Under the pieces are notes generated by a model, which was not told the origin of the DNA, did no database searches, and saw only the letters and a list, made by a program, of their open reading frames with translations. Shown here one piece after another: positions 20,248 through 31,055 of a stretch of DNA of 64,000 nt. A program made the position numbers and the translations under genes. How positions within the stretch are numbered: the first letter of the stretch is position 1; the number at the start of each line of letters is the position of its first letter. The stretch lies in assembly GCF_903944925.1 (NCBI RefSeq), contig NZ_CAJATU010000141.1:62001-126000 (forward strand), given 5' to 3'. This stretch comes from an uncultured Rhodopila sp. (GTDB lineage: Bacteria > Pseudomonadota > Alphaproteobacteria > Acetobacterales > Acetobacteraceae).

Positions 20248-21183
20248 TCACCCGATCAGGCCGGCAGCGTCACGCGTCAGCAAGGCAATCAGGCCGGTGA
20301 TGGTGCTCTCGATCGATGCGAAGCCCGGCGACCGCTCGATCAGCTTCTCATCCATGTAGAGCCTGCGCGCGATCTCGATCTGCAATACGTGCACATCGTG
20401 CGCCGGCCGCCCGTAATGCTTGGTGATGTAGCCCCCCGCATACGGGTCGTTGCGGCGCACCCAGAAGCCCCGCCCGCACAGGAATGTCTCAACCGACCGT
20501 GTCACCCGCGGACTGCACGCCGCGCCGTGCAAATCGCCCAGCACGAAATCGGCCGAACGGCCGTTGACGCGCGTGCCTTGGGCGTTCGACGGCATGGAGT
20601 GGCAATCGATCAGCAGGCAGTAGCCCCAGCACGCCTTGATCTCTTCAACCGCCAGCCGCAGCGCGTCATGGAACGGGTGCCAATACGCCGCGATCCGCCG
20701 CTCCGCCTCCAAAAACGACAGCTTCCCCCCGTAGATCGGCTCTCCGGAGGCAACCACCTTGGCGATCGTGCCCAATCCGGCGGTGACGCGCGGGCTGGTG
20801 GTGTTGACCCAGTCGGGAAGCTGGTCATCGAACATGCCGGGATCGAGTTCCCAAGGCTCCCGGTTGGCATCGCAAAAGGCGCGCGGAAAGTTCGCCGCCA
20901 CAAGGGTCGCGCCATGCGCCGGGGCGGCGGCGAACAGCTCATCGACGAAGCAGTCCTCGCTGCGGCGAAGACTAAGCGAGCCGAGCCGCACGCCCGACAG
21001 AAGCTCGGGCGTATAGGCGCGGCCGGAGTGGGCGGAGGCGAAGACGACCGGCGCAAAATTGCGTTCGGGCAAAATGACGCGGTAAGGTCCGGGGTCGCTG
21101 ACCCCCGGTTGCGCTTCAAATCCATCCATCGTCCCATCAAAGGCGGAGCGGCCCGAAAAGTCACTACCTATGATTACGGCCAA
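20248..21183 (-). CDS. N-formylglutamate amidohydrolase family
   Basis: VVFASAHSGRAYTPELL, DCHSMPS, YAGGYITKHYGRP, LQIEIARRLYMDE. Confidence 0.88.
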   Translation of the reverse strand: MAVIIGSDFSGRSAFDGTMDGFEAQPGVSDPGPYRVILPERNFAPVVFASAHSGRAYTPELLSGVRLGSLSLRRSEDCFVDELFAAAPAHGATLVAANFPRAFCDANREPWELDPGMFDDQLPDWVNTTSPRVTAGLGTIAKVVASGEPIYGGKLSFLEAERRIAAYWHPFHDALRLAVEEIKACWGYCLLIDCHSMPSNAQGTRVNGRSADFVLGDLHGAACSPRVTRSVETFLCGRGFWVRRNDPYAGGYITKHYGRPAHDVHVLQIEIARRLYMDEKLIERSPGFASIESTITGLIALLTRDAAGLIG

Positions 21184-21213
21184 CTCAACAAATCTTTCCG
21201 CCTGCCGCCGCCG

Positions 21214-21666
21214 CTAAGGGCTATCGTCCAGACCCCAGTCCTTAACCAGCCTGTCCCGCCTGGCTGCCAGGGCGGCACGGCGGGCGCGCACCCGGTAATC
21301 CGACAGCAGCTTCAGGCCGATGGGCAGCGCCTGGGTCAGCAACCAGGCTAAAGCCGCCATCAACCAAACGGTTAATACGGCGCGCGGGCGCACCACCGTA
21401 TCCATGCAGGACTCCATCCCCTCGCAGCGGGACCATGCGTCGGACAACGGCTGGAAGCTGGCTGCCGCCTGGAACAGCAGCATTGCCCGCGCCACGGCGC
21501 GGCCCGGCGTCGGATCGAACATGAACGCAACGAGGCCGGGTGCCAGCAGCACGGCGGCCGGCACGGCGATGTCCGGCGCTACGGCGATCAGCCCGCCGGC
21601 GGCCAATCCGACCAGCAGCAGCATCATCCCGCCCGCCGCACCGCCGAGCTTCGCGCCGATGCTCAC
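21214..21666 (-). CDS. Small multi-TM membrane protein, operonic with pseudokinase
   Basis: MSIGAKLGGAAGGMMLLLVGLAAGGLIAVAPDIAVPAAVLLAPGLVAFMF; overlaps the upstream CDS by 4 nt. Confidence 0.7.
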   Translation of the reverse strand: MSIGAKLGGAAGGMMLLLVGLAAGGLIAVAPDIAVPAAVLLAPGLVAFMFDPTPGRAVARAMLLFQAAASFQPLSDAWSRCEGMESCMDTVVRPRAVLTVWLMAALAWLLTQALPIGLKLLSDYRVRARRAALAARRDRLVKDWGLDDSP

Positions 21667-23633
21667 AGCAGTACTACCGCCAACGCCGCGACGATCAGCG
21701 CCGACAGGCCGATGGCCCCGGTTACCGCCTGGCCGAAGCGCTCAGCCTCCTGCACCCGCGGCGCATCGCCGGAGTCGATCGCCGCCAGCTCCGCCTCGAT
21801 CGCCATCCGCTCCTGCGCCGCCTGCTCGGCACCGCAGCGATCCGCAACCCGGCCCGCGTTATCTTCCACAATAGCGAGCAAGCGCAGCAGGAAGCCGTCG
21901 CGCGACACGGCGTCGAGCTGAGCCGCCAAAGCCTCGCGCCGGGGCTTGTAGCGCCATTGCTCGAGTGTCGGCTGCAGCCGGGCCACGGTCCATTTCGCCA
22001 GGCGCGGCATCGGTTCGGGGTGGTAGCGGAGCTGGAGATCCTTCAGCAGCGTCAGCTCCGCGCCCCGCGCATGCTCGCCCGTCAGCCGGGCGATCAGGCC
22101 GTTGATCTGCATTTCGATCCGCCGCTCGGCCCGCGCCGCGACGAAGGTCGCGATTTCCAGCGTCAGCAGGCTGCCGGTGCCGGCCTCCGCGGTGCGCTCA
22201 AAGAACCGCATCAGGTCCCCGTTGGAGGCCACCCAATCCGTGGCCATCCCCGGCGCGCGGCAGGGCAGCAGCGGGTTCAGCGTATAGAACATCCGCAGCA
22301 GGCCGCCCGCGCCGCCGGCCTGGAGGTATTGCCGCGACGCCGAGACTTCCAGACTGGCCAGGAGGCTGTCCGACGGACGGGAGCGGTCCGCCGCGAGGAT
22401 CCAGTCGGGAATGATGTCGTGGACCAGCATCTCCTCGACGACCGCCATCAGGTTGTTCTGGGTGACGACCGCGTCTCCGACCAGCGCGGCGATGCCGTCC
22501 GGAAACATCGCCACGCCGCGCCAGCACAGCGGCATCTGGGAATTGATTGTCCCGATGGTGTGCATCACCAGCAGCGCCTCGGTCCGCGCGCCGTATTTCG
22601 GATCCGCCAGCCGGGTGCGGACGACCTCCTCGATCGCCGAGGCCAGCGTGGCATCGCCCATGCCGCGGCGCAGCCATTGCGTCACGGTGCCGGCCCGCAG
22701 CGCCTGGACCGCCTTCTTTTCGTCCTTCAGCAAGGCGAACCCGAGGGTGCGCGCATCGAACACGGCGATGTCGCCCAGCATCAGCGGACGCTGGCTGCGG
22801 CGCGCCGGCCGGGCGGCGACGCGCCGGGCGCGGGCATTGGCGGGATCGAGCAACAGACCGGGGGACGGCCGGTGGTCCGGGTCCTCGGCCAGCATGCCGC
22901 GCACCAGATCCGCGGTGAAGCCGGACATCGAGGTGTCGCGCGACAACGCGGCGAAACTGCCGAGATCGAGCTTCCAGCGGATCAGCGCGGTGTCGTCCAG
23001 ATTGGCCAGCGGCACCCGACCGCCGGCGAGCACCAGCAGCAGTACGCCGAGGGCATAGACGTCCTCGGCGATCGTGCCGTCGCCGCGCCCGGCGGGATGG
23101 CACATTGCGGAATAGGGCGACTCGAACAGCGCCGGCTGGTGCATGGCGGCGGGGGCCGCCCAGGCTGCGCCGAGCGTCACCGGCTGTCCCGCCACCGCCT
23201 GGAACACGTTGTTCAGGCGGATCGCGCGGTGGGTCAGCCCGCGGGATTGCAGAACGTCCAGCACCCGTGCCACCGGCCGCAACACGAGGTCGAGCAGCGC
23301 GGTTTCGTTCCACGGGGTCAGCGACGCCGACAGCGGCGGCCCGGGCGGCGCGGTGCTGATGACGTAATAGGCCTCGCCCTGGCCACCGGAGGCCGGTGCC
23401 GCGCCGTGACCGAGCGGCACCATCAGGTTGTCGATCGGATCGCCCAGCGCCAACAGCGCCTTCATGCGCGGGGACGCGTCCCGCGACACCTCGAGCGCCA
23501 CCCGCCGCGCGTTCGGCGCCAGCCGATCGGCTGCGGTATAGGCGGGAAGGCCGCCGCCGGAGTCCGGGAGCTTAAGGGCGGTATCGACCGTGAAGCGGCC
23601 GTCGATCAGCCTGGGCGTGGTGTCATGAGGCAT
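21663..23633 (-). CDS. Protein-kinase-fold protein, predicted pseudokinase, with C-terminal TM
   Basis: Kinase-like order VALEVS...HRAIRLNN...DVYALGVLLLVLAGGRVPL...MLAEDPDHRPSP, but catalytic K and both catalytic D residues replaced. Confidence 0.75.
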   Translation of the reverse strand: MPHDTTPRLIDGRFTVDTALKLPDSGGGLPAYTAADRLAPNARRVALEVSRDASPRMKALLALGDPIDNLMVPLGHGAAPASGGQGEAYYVISTAPPGPPLSASLTPWNETALLDLVLRPVARVLDVLQSRGLTHRAIRLNNVFQAVAGQPVTLGAAWAAPAAMHQPALFESPYSAMCHPAGRGDGTIAEDVYALGVLLLVLAGGRVPLANLDDTALIRWKLDLGSFAALSRDTSMSGFTADLVRGMLAEDPDHRPSPGLLLDPANARARRVAARPARRSQRPLMLGDIAVFDARTLGFALLKDEKKAVQALRAGTVTQWLRRGMGDATLASAIEEVVRTRLADPKYGARTEALLVMHTIGTINSQMPLCWRGVAMFPDGIAALVGDAVVTQNNLMAVVEEMLVHDIIPDWILAADRSRPSDSLLASLEVSASRQYLQAGGAGGLLRMFYTLNPLLPCRAPGMATDWVASNGDLMRFFERTAEAGTGSLLTLEIATFVAARAERRIEMQINGLIARLTGEHARGAELTLLKDLQLRYHPEPMPRLAKWTVARLQPTLEQWRYKPRREALAAQLDAVSRDGFLLRLLAIVEDNAGRVADRCGAEQAAQERMAIEAELAAIDSGDAPRVQEAERFGQAVTGAIGLSALIVAALAVVLL

Positions 23634-23708
23634 GTGGAGCGAACCGTTTTGGCCGGACCGCCCCAGTTTACCCGCAGAAAGGTTGACCGAAGGTTAACGC
23701 GGACGGCG

Positions 23709-23966
23709 TCAGTATGCGCGGCGGCCGGAAAACTTGTGGTACAGCCAGAGTACCACGACGGAGCCGATAACGGCGACCAGCAGGCTCCAGATATTCAGGC
23801 CGGTCACGCCGGAGGCGCCGATGAAGCTGAACAGAGTGCCGCCGACGATGGCGCCGACGATGCCGAGGACGATGTCCAGGATCATGCCCTGTCCGGTCTT
23901 ATTGACGATCTTGCTGCCGATGAAGCCGGCGATCAGGCCGAGGATGATCCAGCCGAGTACGGACAT
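23709..23966 (-). CDS. GlsB/YeaQ/YmgE family (transglycosylase-associated) membrane protein
   Basis: MSVLGWIILGLIAGFIGSKIVNKTGQGMILDIVLGIVGAIVGG. Confidence 0.92.
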   Translation of the reverse strand: MSVLGWIILGLIAGFIGSKIVNKTGQGMILDIVLGIVGAIVGGTLFSFIGASGVTGLNIWSLLVAVIGSVVVLWLYHKFSGRRAY

Positions 23967-24115
23967 GATTTTCAATCCTTTTGAAGAACGAACCTCCAGC
24001 GCACCGTAGCAGCGAAGCGGACACTATAGTTGCGGGCAGACTTCATTTTACGGTGATGATGTTTCTATCCGGAACCCGAAAGTCTATGGAAATCCGCATA
24101 AACAAGGAGGACGCA

Positions 24116-24565
24116 ATGGGTATGTTTGATGACGCCGTTCCGGGGGGCAATATTACCAAACCGCTGATGGTCGCATTGGGTGCCTTGCTGGTGGGCAAGA
24201 TGCTGAGCGGCAGCAGTGCGCCTGCCGAGGCCCAGGCTCCTTTGCCGCAGCCCGGTGCAGCGCCGCAGGGCGGCGGCCTGATGGGCGGGCTTGGCGGGCT
24301 GTTGGACAAGTTGACCAATGCCGGCCACGGCTCGACCGTGAGTTCATGGCTCGGCTCCGGGCAGAATGAGCCGATACAGCCGACGCAGCTTCAGTCGGCG
24401 CTCGGGCAGACGACGATTGCGGATCTGGCGCGGCATGCCGGGATCAGCGAGCAGGAATTGCTGGCGCAGTTGTCGCAGACCCTGCCTGGGGTGGTGGACA
24501 AGCTGACTCCGAACGGCCGGGTGCCGCCGCCGAACGAGATCCAGTCGGTGTGGAACCGCGCATAG
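24116..24565 (+). CDS. YidB family protein (DUF937-like)
   Basis: MGMFDDAVPGG...LGQTTIADLARHAGISEQELLAQLSQTLPGVVDKLTPNGRVP. Confidence 0.85.
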   Translation: MGMFDDAVPGGNITKPLMVALGALLVGKMLSGSSAPAEAQAPLPQPGAAPQGGGLMGGLGGLLDKLTNAGHGSTVSSWLGSGQNEPIQPTQLQSALGQTTIADLARHAGISEQELLAQLSQTLPGVVDKLTPNGRVPPPNEIQSVWNRA

Positions 24566-24575
24566 CACGAGGTCC

Positions 24576-24596
24576 GGCCGGGTCTTTGACCCGGCC
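24576..24596. repeat. Hairpin GGCCGGGTC-TTT-GACCCGGCC between convergent genes
   Basis: Perfect 9-bp stem, 3-nt loop; no T-run, so may be a palindromic repeat rather than a terminator. Confidence 0.6.
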
Positions 24597-24616
24597 ACGG
24601 CTCTGTTTGAGCATGC

Positions 24617-25582
24617 CTATTGTGTAACCGACCGCAGGAACGCCTCCGACCGGGCCGCCGCCTCGTCCGCCAGGCGGTTCGGGAACAGCGTGAAGCCATG
24701 CGCGCCGCCGGGGTAGACCGCCAGTTCGGCCTCGTTCCCCGCCGCGATCCAGCGGGCCTGCATGAACAGTGAATCATCCACCAGCGCATCCTGTGTGCCG
24801 ATGCTGAACAGCGCCGGGCACAGTCCCTTCAGGTCCGCGTACAGCGGCGAAATGTCCGGCACCCGCCGATCGGCGGTGGTCGGCAGAAACGCGTTGGCGA
24901 ATTGCAGGATGTCGATCGTCCGCAGCACCAGCCGCCGATCGCCGAAGGCGCGCTGGCTGGGGGTCAGGGCAAGATCGAATGCGCCGTAGACGAAGTTGGC
25001 GCCGCGGAAGCGGGTATAGCCGTGGCGGTCGCGCATCCGCAGCACCGTTACCGCGGACAGATGTCCGCCGGCGGATTCGCCACCGATGGTCAGCACGTCG
25101 GAGCCGAACTCGGCCTTCGCATGCTGCACCAGCCAGGCGGCGGCGGCTTCGCAATCATCCGGCCCGGCGGGATAGGGATGCTCCGGCGCCAGCCGATACT
25201 CGACGCTGACGACCGCGAGGCCGGTGCTATCGGCAATGTGTTCCAGCATCGGGTCCTGCGAATCCGCTGAACCGAGCGTCCAGCCGCCGCCGTGGATGTG
25301 CAGATAGACGCCGCGCGGCGGCACCTGCGGCGCGATCACCCGCAGCGGGATTTCGTTGCCGCCGGGTCCTGCGATCGTAATGGTGCGGGCACGCGGCGAC
25401 TTTACCGGTGCGGGAAACGGGCCGCGGCCCTGGCGGCGGGCTTCGCGGACCGCCTCGGCGCCTATGATCCACCAGTCCGGCAGGCCGGTCATCAGCTCGA
25501 CGATCGCGTCGTTCACTTTGGCGGTGTCGGCGGCGATCGCGTCCGGGCGAAACAGGGCCGGGCGGAGGGGGTTGTCGCTCAT
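24617..25582 (-). CDS. Alpha/beta hydrolase (HSL-like esterase)
   Basis: [39 protein letters not shown]. Confidence 0.9.
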   Translation of the reverse strand: MSDNPLRPALFRPDAIAADTAKVNDAIVELMTGLPDWWIIGAEAVREARRQGRGPFPAPVKSPRARTITIAGPGGNEIPLRVIAPQVPPRGVYLHIHGGGWTLGSADSQDPMLEHIADSTGLAVVSVEYRLAPEHPYPAGPDDCEAAAAWLVQHAKAEFGSDVLTIGGESAGGHLSAVTVLRMRDRHGYTRFRGANFVYGAFDLALTPSQRAFGDRRLVLRTIDILQFANAFLPTTADRRVPDISPLYADLKGLCPALFSIGTQDALVDDSLFMQARWIAAGNEAELAVYPGGAHGFTLFPNRLADEAAARSEAFLRSVTQ

Positions 25583-25665
25583 GTGCTCTCCTTGAACTGA
25601 ACAGACCGATCCGTTCGGGGGCGTATACTGAATCTGCCGAAAACCAAAAGCAACGGGGTATTGTT

Positions 25666-26823
25666 TTGTATGTGCAGCGGAGGCGAGCGGCGATCGGCTT
25701 AGTCGATCGTTTCAATCGGATGACGGTAGCGGCAGCGGGCCTGATCTCCGCCCTGCTGCTATATCCGGCACCGCAGGCCTTGGGCCAGACCGCCGCACGC
25801 GACCCCGCCCGCATCGCCCAGGCACCCAACATCACCGTAGGGCTGATCTCCGGCGACACCGGCAGCACCGACTCACGCATCGCCGCCGACATCGCCACCG
25901 TCCTTGACGACGCCGATCGGCTGCGGGTCTTGCCGATGCTGGGGAATGGCTCGGTGCAGAATATTGCTGATCTTGTCTATCTGAAGGGGGTGGATGTCGC
26001 GATCGTGCATGCGGATGCGCTGGCGCAGACCATGCAGGACAATGCGATCCCGAAGGAGGGATCGGTGCAATACATCGCCAAGCTGTATCAGGAGGAAATC
26101 CACGTCCTGGCTGGCAAGGGCATCGCCTCCCTGAACGAGTTGAACGGCCAGCCGATCAATGCCGGCCGCCCCGGCAGCGGCACCGAATTGACCGCTTCAA
26201 CCTTGTTCGGTGCGCTGCATATCGGGGTATCATTCCGTCACGAAACCGATACCCGTGCGTTGGAGCTGCTGCGCCGGGACGAAATCGCCGCCATGGTGGT
26301 CATCGGCGGCAAGCCGGTGCCGCTGCTGCAGACCGTGCCGCCGGGGACCGGGCTGCACTTCCTGCCGATTGGCCTGAACGAGCAGCTTGTTGACACCTAC
26401 CTGCCAACCAGCCTGGACTATCAGCAGTACCCAAGCCTGGTGACGATGGGCCATTCGGTTGACACCGTCGCCGTCGGCGCGGTCCTGATCACCCTCACGA
26501 CCGCGGCCGACAGCCTGCGCGCCAAGCGGATCAATCGTTTCGTCGATATGCTGTTCCAGCGTTTCGACCAGTTCAGCGAACCCGGTTTTCATCCGAAATG
26601 GTCCGAGGTGAGCCTGTTCGCGCAGGTGCCCGGCTGGACGCGCTATCCGGAGGCGCAAACCCTGGTGAACAAGCAGGATCAGAGCCGGGAGGCCAATCTG
26701 CGCAGCGCTTTCGGCACCTATCTCAGCCAGACCGGCCAATCGATCGAGGGGCTCGATCCCGCCCGGCAGCAGGCATTGTTCCAGGATTTCCTGCGCTGGC
26801 GCGATAGGCGGGCAGGTCCCTGA
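25666..26823 (+). CDS. TAXI family TRAP-type solute-binding protein
   Basis: [27 protein letters not shown]...[23 protein letters not shown]. Start uncertain (TTG 25666 or ATG 25720). Confidence 0.8.
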   Translation: MYVQRRRAAIGLVDRFNRMTVAAAGLISALLLYPAPQALGQTAARDPARIAQAPNITVGLISGDTGSTDSRIAADIATVLDDADRLRVLPMLGNGSVQNIADLVYLKGVDVAIVHADALAQTMQDNAIPKEGSVQYIAKLYQEEIHVLAGKGIASLNELNGQPINAGRPGSGTELTASTLFGALHIGVSFRHETDTRALELLRRDEIAAMVVIGGKPVPLLQTVPPGTGLHFLPIGLNEQLVDTYLPTSLDYQQYPSLVTMGHSVDTVAVGAVLITLTTAADSLRAKRINRFVDMLFQRFDQFSEPGFHPKWSEVSLFAQVPGWTRYPEAQTLVNKQDQSREANLRSAFGTYLSQTGQSIEGLDPARQQALFQDFLRWRDRRAGP

Positions 26824-26908
26824 ATCGTCTCCCCGGCATCGCCCTGCATTGGATAGCGCCCAATAGAGCGCCGCACTCCGCTGATCCGGTCGCCGATGAT
26901 AACCCGGC

Positions 26909-28261
26909 CTATGGCGATCCCTGCCGCCCGCGCTCCTCAAAGATCCGGTTCAGCCCGGCTTTAAACCTGGTGTGCCACACCGTTACGGTCCGGTGGGAAT
27001 ACACTTTGAGCCGCCTCGCCGCGGCCTTCGTTTCGGCAAAAAGCCGACCCTTCACGGAAAGCGGATAGATTCCTTCGTAGAGAAAGCCGGGCTGCACGCC
27101 GAACTGGCGCTTGTACGGTTCGTTGCCGATGGTGAAGTCGAAATGCGACAACCCGCTGTCTATTGCGGACGTGATCATTTCGTCGATTGCAACGATGCCC
27201 GGCGACAGCCGCTCCAAAGGCAGTTCGAACGAATGGATCAGCAGAAGATAGGTCCCGTTGTGCACGAGACCGAACAGTGTCGCCATGCACGCGTCGCGCG
27301 TCCGCAGCGTGGAGAGCGCGCCGATGCGGCCGGGGTTTTCCAGGGCGACCGCTTCATAGAATCGCAAGAACATCGGGTCCGCCAGGATATCGCGGCGCCG
27401 GCAATCCTTGAACCGGGCCAGGCGTTGCCTGACCAATGCCTGGAAGACCTCTTGCCTGTCACCATCGGATGTGGCGACCGATAGCGCCACCTCGCCCGCG
27501 ATATCGGCGAGATGCCGCCGTTTACGCCGTAGCTCCTTGCGATCCTTGTTCTTCAAGGTTGTCTTGTCATACTCTTCCCGGCTGCCCGGCAGCGACACCG
27601 TCCAAGACCGCAGTTCCATCCGCTGCAGCCAGTCAAGTTGCACCAGCGGAACGGGAGATCCTGAGAGCAGTTCCGGCATCTTGGTGATCAGCACGGCATC
27701 AGCCGGTGGCAGCGCGCGGCAGATCTGCTGCCATAGAGCCTGCATCTCCCCGGCGCCCAGCGACAGATCCGGCGCCACGATCGGGATGTTGTAGTCACTC
27801 ACCCCATGATCAGGGAATTCGATGATGGCGAGGCCAGCCTTCCGCCGCATGCACAGCGGAAAGAACATCAGCGGGCGGCCGGTTAGCCGATCTGCGACAG
27901 TAACGAAGAGCGGGGAGGCGTTGATGTGCGGGGCGATGACGCGATACCAGGGCAGCAGCCAGGCCCGCGTCTGGAACACCGTTCCGGCCGGCTCAAGCTG
28001 CGCCCATCGTGACGCCACCACAGAGGGATCGTCTTGCACATCGACAACGAAGCGGTCGTCGGGCGCCGTGCGGACGTCAGCGGTCTTGGCTCGCCGCAGG
28101 CGGGATTGGCGCCAATCGATCGTGATGCCGGGGCGGAAATTCTGGCTACGGAAATTTTGACTGCGTATTATCATCGCCCCTCCTGAGCGCGGGGATGTGG
28201 ACGGTCTGGCCGCCGTCGCGTCTACAGTGTGAAGATTGGCTGCCATCCGACCGGGCCGCAT
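26909..28261 (-). CDS. CelD/BcsL-like GNAT family acyltransferase
   Basis: KNKDRKELRRKRRHLADIAGEV...MATLFGLVHNGTYLLLIHSFELPLERLSPGIVAIDEMITSAIDSGLSHFDFTIGNEPYKRQFG. Confidence 0.8.
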   Translation of the reverse strand: MRPGRMAANLHTVDATAARPSTSPRSGGAMIIRSQNFRSQNFRPGITIDWRQSRLRRAKTADVRTAPDDRFVVDVQDDPSVVASRWAQLEPAGTVFQTRAWLLPWYRVIAPHINASPLFVTVADRLTGRPLMFFPLCMRRKAGLAIIEFPDHGVSDYNIPIVAPDLSLGAGEMQALWQQICRALPPADAVLITKMPELLSGSPVPLVQLDWLQRMELRSWTVSLPGSREEYDKTTLKNKDRKELRRKRRHLADIAGEVALSVATSDGDRQEVFQALVRQRLARFKDCRRRDILADPMFLRFYEAVALENPGRIGALSTLRTRDACMATLFGLVHNGTYLLLIHSFELPLERLSPGIVAIDEMITSAIDSGLSHFDFTIGNEPYKRQFGVQPGFLYEGIYPLSVKGRLFAETKAAARRLKVYSHRTVTVWHTRFKAGLNRIFEERGRQGSP

Positions 28262-28630
28262 GGGGTCGTTGACTGAATGTTGTGCCGCGTTTAGCGCCAG
28301 CCTGTGTGTTCGCGTTCGGTAGGCGATGAACCTCGCTGTGACCTGCCGGCTGGGCGACGACCGCGCGAATCGTCCGATCTTCCCGGCTTGCGCAATTGTC
28401 TTACAGCGAGATCAGTTCGGTTACACAGCACATCCGTGTGATCCCGTCCTCCGCCACGATCACAATACGACACTGACGGTAAATGATGCCAACCGGTGAT
28501 ATCTTCTCGTTAAAACAGTTTCTTCGACGCCGCCTGATCGGCTAGAAGCAAGAGCGAAGCAAGCCCGATGTCACTTGGGTAATGGAACAAAAAAGGAACG
28601 TATGATTAACTATCGCCGCCGGACAGTTGC

Positions 28631-29518
28631 ATGACGCGTCTGCTCCTCGTGATTGGCCTGCTGACGGCCTGGACGCCGGCGGCCGACGCGCAGGACTCCA
28701 CCCGCCTGACCGGCACGCTGGCGAAGATCCAAACCACCGGAACCATCACGCTGGGCGTGCGGGATTCCGCGCTGCCGTTCTCCTACAAGCTGCCGGACGG
28801 ATCGCCCGCCGGCTACGCCGTGGACCTCTGCAAGGCACTGACCGAGGACGTAGCCGCCGCCCTGAACCATCAGCCCATCGGCCTGGTCTACAAGACCGTG
28901 ACGGCCGAGGACCGTATCGATAAAGTCGCGTCCGGTGATGTGGATATCGAATGCGGCTCGACCACCCGCAACAAGCAGCGGCTGGAACGGGTCGCCTTCT
29001 CCCCGGTGTTCTTTATCGCCGGCACCAAGCTGATGGTGTCCCGCGAGTCAACGATACGCAGCTACAAGGACCTGCCGGGCAAAACCGTTGTCGTGACCTC
29101 CGGCACCACCAATGAGAAAGCGATGCGCGTCCTGGTCGAGCGGCTGGTGGTGCATACCACGATCGTCACCGCGGCGAACCATACGGAGTCCTTCGCAATG
29201 TTGCGCGCGGGCGACGCCGACGCTTTCGCCACCGATGATGTCCTGCTGGCGGGCCTCGCCGCGACCTATGACGGTCAGGATTACCACGTCGTCGGCGATT
29301 TCCTGTCCTACGAGCCGTATGGATTGATGTATCGCAAAAACGATCCGGCCTTCGCCGCAATCGTCGAGCACGGTTTCAGGCGATTGGCGGAAACCGGCCG
29401 TTTGGCCGATATGTACAACCGCTGGCTGGTCAGGCGGCTGCCGACAGGGGAAAAGCTGAACATGCCCATGAGCGCGGAGCTGGCCGAATTGTTTCGCGAA
29501 TTGGGACAGCCGGATTAG
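28631..29518 (+). CDS. Periplasmic amino-acid-type substrate-binding protein (PBPb-like)
   Basis: Signal peptide; TLAKIQTTGTITLGVRDSALPFSYKLPDGSPAGYAVDLCKAL. Confidence 0.9.
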   Translation: MTRLLLVIGLLTAWTPAADAQDSTRLTGTLAKIQTTGTITLGVRDSALPFSYKLPDGSPAGYAVDLCKALTEDVAAALNHQPIGLVYKTVTAEDRIDKVASGDVDIECGSTTRNKQRLERVAFSPVFFIAGTKLMVSRESTIRSYKDLPGKTVVVTSGTTNEKAMRVLVERLVVHTTIVTAANHTESFAMLRAGDADAFATDDVLLAGLAATYDGQDYHVVGDFLSYEPYGLMYRKNDPAFAAIVEHGFRRLAETGRLADMYNRWLVRRLPTGEKLNMPMSAELAELFRELGQPD

Positions 29519-30396
29519 CGCAGGCTGGACCCCGGATCCGGCTTGACCGGAGCGCCCTGGCAGCCCTCTTGCTGAACCGTGCCATGCGCGGACTCGCCCG
29601 GTTCATGCACGTCGAACGCCAGTTGCAGCAAATGCCCGTCGGCGGACGTCACCGCGGTGGCGATCGAGGCCGGCGTCTTGCTCAAAGCCGGATACTGCAA
29701 CGATGCCCGACGAACGCCCGAGGACTCCGCGGTTACCGGCACATGGACAAGCTTGTCGGCCTTGAACCCGGGCAGGAACACCGGCACCTGCCCGGTGCCG
29801 CGCGGCAGCCAGCGGACCCAGTAGAATGCCATGGCCAGCGGCGAACTCAACCCCTCCGGCAGCGGCAACACCTTCAGATCCAAATCGGCCCGGCGCTCCG
29901 GCGAGGCCGCCTGATAGTCCTGCAGCCAGGGCGAGCCGAAGGTCGCGGGGTCCCAATGCTGCACGAACCCCGGATGGCGGCGGCGGAAATCGGCCAGGGT
30001 CTTGGCCTGCACCCGGCGCGCCTGCAAACCGTCGGGGCCGCGCTCGAACGCGTCCCATTGCTGGCGGACGATCCGATTGTCGTAGAGGTAGCGGGTGTTC
30101 ACCGCCAGGCTTTGCATCCGGTTGGCGCGCCAGGTGCTGATCTCCTCCACCAGGTAGCGGAAGCGGAAGAACCACAGCCAGGTGGCATCGAACGCCATGG
30201 TGACGTCGACCTTGGTGATGCCGTCCTTTGCCTCCACATCGGTGGTGACCGCGACATGCCCGTCATGGCTGGTGGTGCCGGCGAAGCGGCAGACCTCGGC
30301 GAGAACGGGAGCGGAGCAGAACTGCGCGGCGATCAGCAGGGCGGCGAGCCCCGGCATTTTGCAAATGAGCCGAAATAAACTGGAACTTTGCGCCAT
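29515..30396 (-). CDS. DUF6134-like exported protein
   Basis: Signal peptide; CRFAGTTSHDGHVAVTTDVEAKDGITKVDVTMAFD...YLVEEISTWRANRMQSL. Confidence 0.65.
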   Translation of the reverse strand: MAQSSSLFRLICKMPGLAALLIAAQFCSAPVLAEVCRFAGTTSHDGHVAVTTDVEAKDGITKVDVTMAFDATWLWFFRFRYLVEEISTWRANRMQSLAVNTRYLYDNRIVRQQWDAFERGPDGLQARRVQAKTLADFRRRHPGFVQHWDPATFGSPWLQDYQAASPERRADLDLKVLPLPEGLSSPLAMAFYWVRWLPRGTGQVPVFLPGFKADKLVHVPVTAESSGVRRASLQYPALSKTPASIATAVTSADGHLLQLAFDVHEPGESAHGTVQQEGCQGAPVKPDPGSSLR

Positions 30397-30500
30397 CCTT
30401 CGCCGTAAACCCGGCGGCGGCGGCTGACCATTCAGAAGCTGTTGATGTCCTCGGCGGGATTCCGCTGCTTTCGCCGGCAAACACCGGTAGAGGTGATCGC

Positions 30501-31055
30501 ATGGCTAACTTGCAGCAAACGTTTTCGCTTCCCGATCTGGCCTGGCGAACGGCGTACCGGGTGGGGTTTCCGCTGGCCCGCATCTGGTGGCGATTGCGGC
30601 GTCAGCGGCATGAGGGCGCGCTGGTGGCGGTGCATGTCGGCGACGCGGTGCTGCTGCTGCGCTCGTCTTATCGGACCGCATGGAACTTCCCCGGCGGCAG
30701 TGTCCGGCCCGGCGAGACCCCCGAAGCCGCCGCCCGCCGCGAACTGGCCGAGGAGATCGGATTGCGGGCGCCGGCGCTGCGTCCGGCTGGCGTGGTCAGC
30801 GGCGTCTATGACGGGCGGCGCGACCGGGTGCATCTGTTCGAACTGCGGCTGGAGCGGCTGCCGGCGCTGACCTTCGACAATCGCGAGATCGTCGGTGGAA
30901 GGCTGGTATCGGCCGCCGAGCTGCCGGGCATGGCGCTGACCGGTCCGGTTGCGGCATACCTGCGCGGGACGTTTGCGTCCCTCGACGAGGCACCCGGCCA
31001 GTTTGACCAGCCGATCGGCAGTGCGGCGATTCCGGGCCTTGCGCGCGGGAAATAG
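30501..31055 (+). CDS. NUDIX hydrolase
   Basis: Nudix box GGSVRPGETPEAAARRELAEEIGL. Confidence 0.92.
   Translation: MANLQQTFSLPDLAWRTAYRVGFPLARIWWRLRRQRHEGALVAVHVGDAVLLLRSSYRTAWNFPGGSVRPGETPEAAARRELAEEIGLRAPALRPAGVVSGVYDGRRDRVHLFELRLERLPALTFDNREIVGGRLVSAAELPGMALTGPVAAYLRGTFASLDEAPGQFDQPIGSAAIPGLARGK

Noticed and set aside
21540-23984. 814-aa plus-strand ORF
   Set aside because: Antisense to the pseudokinase operon; low-complexity R/Q/H/G composition and no recognisable domain.
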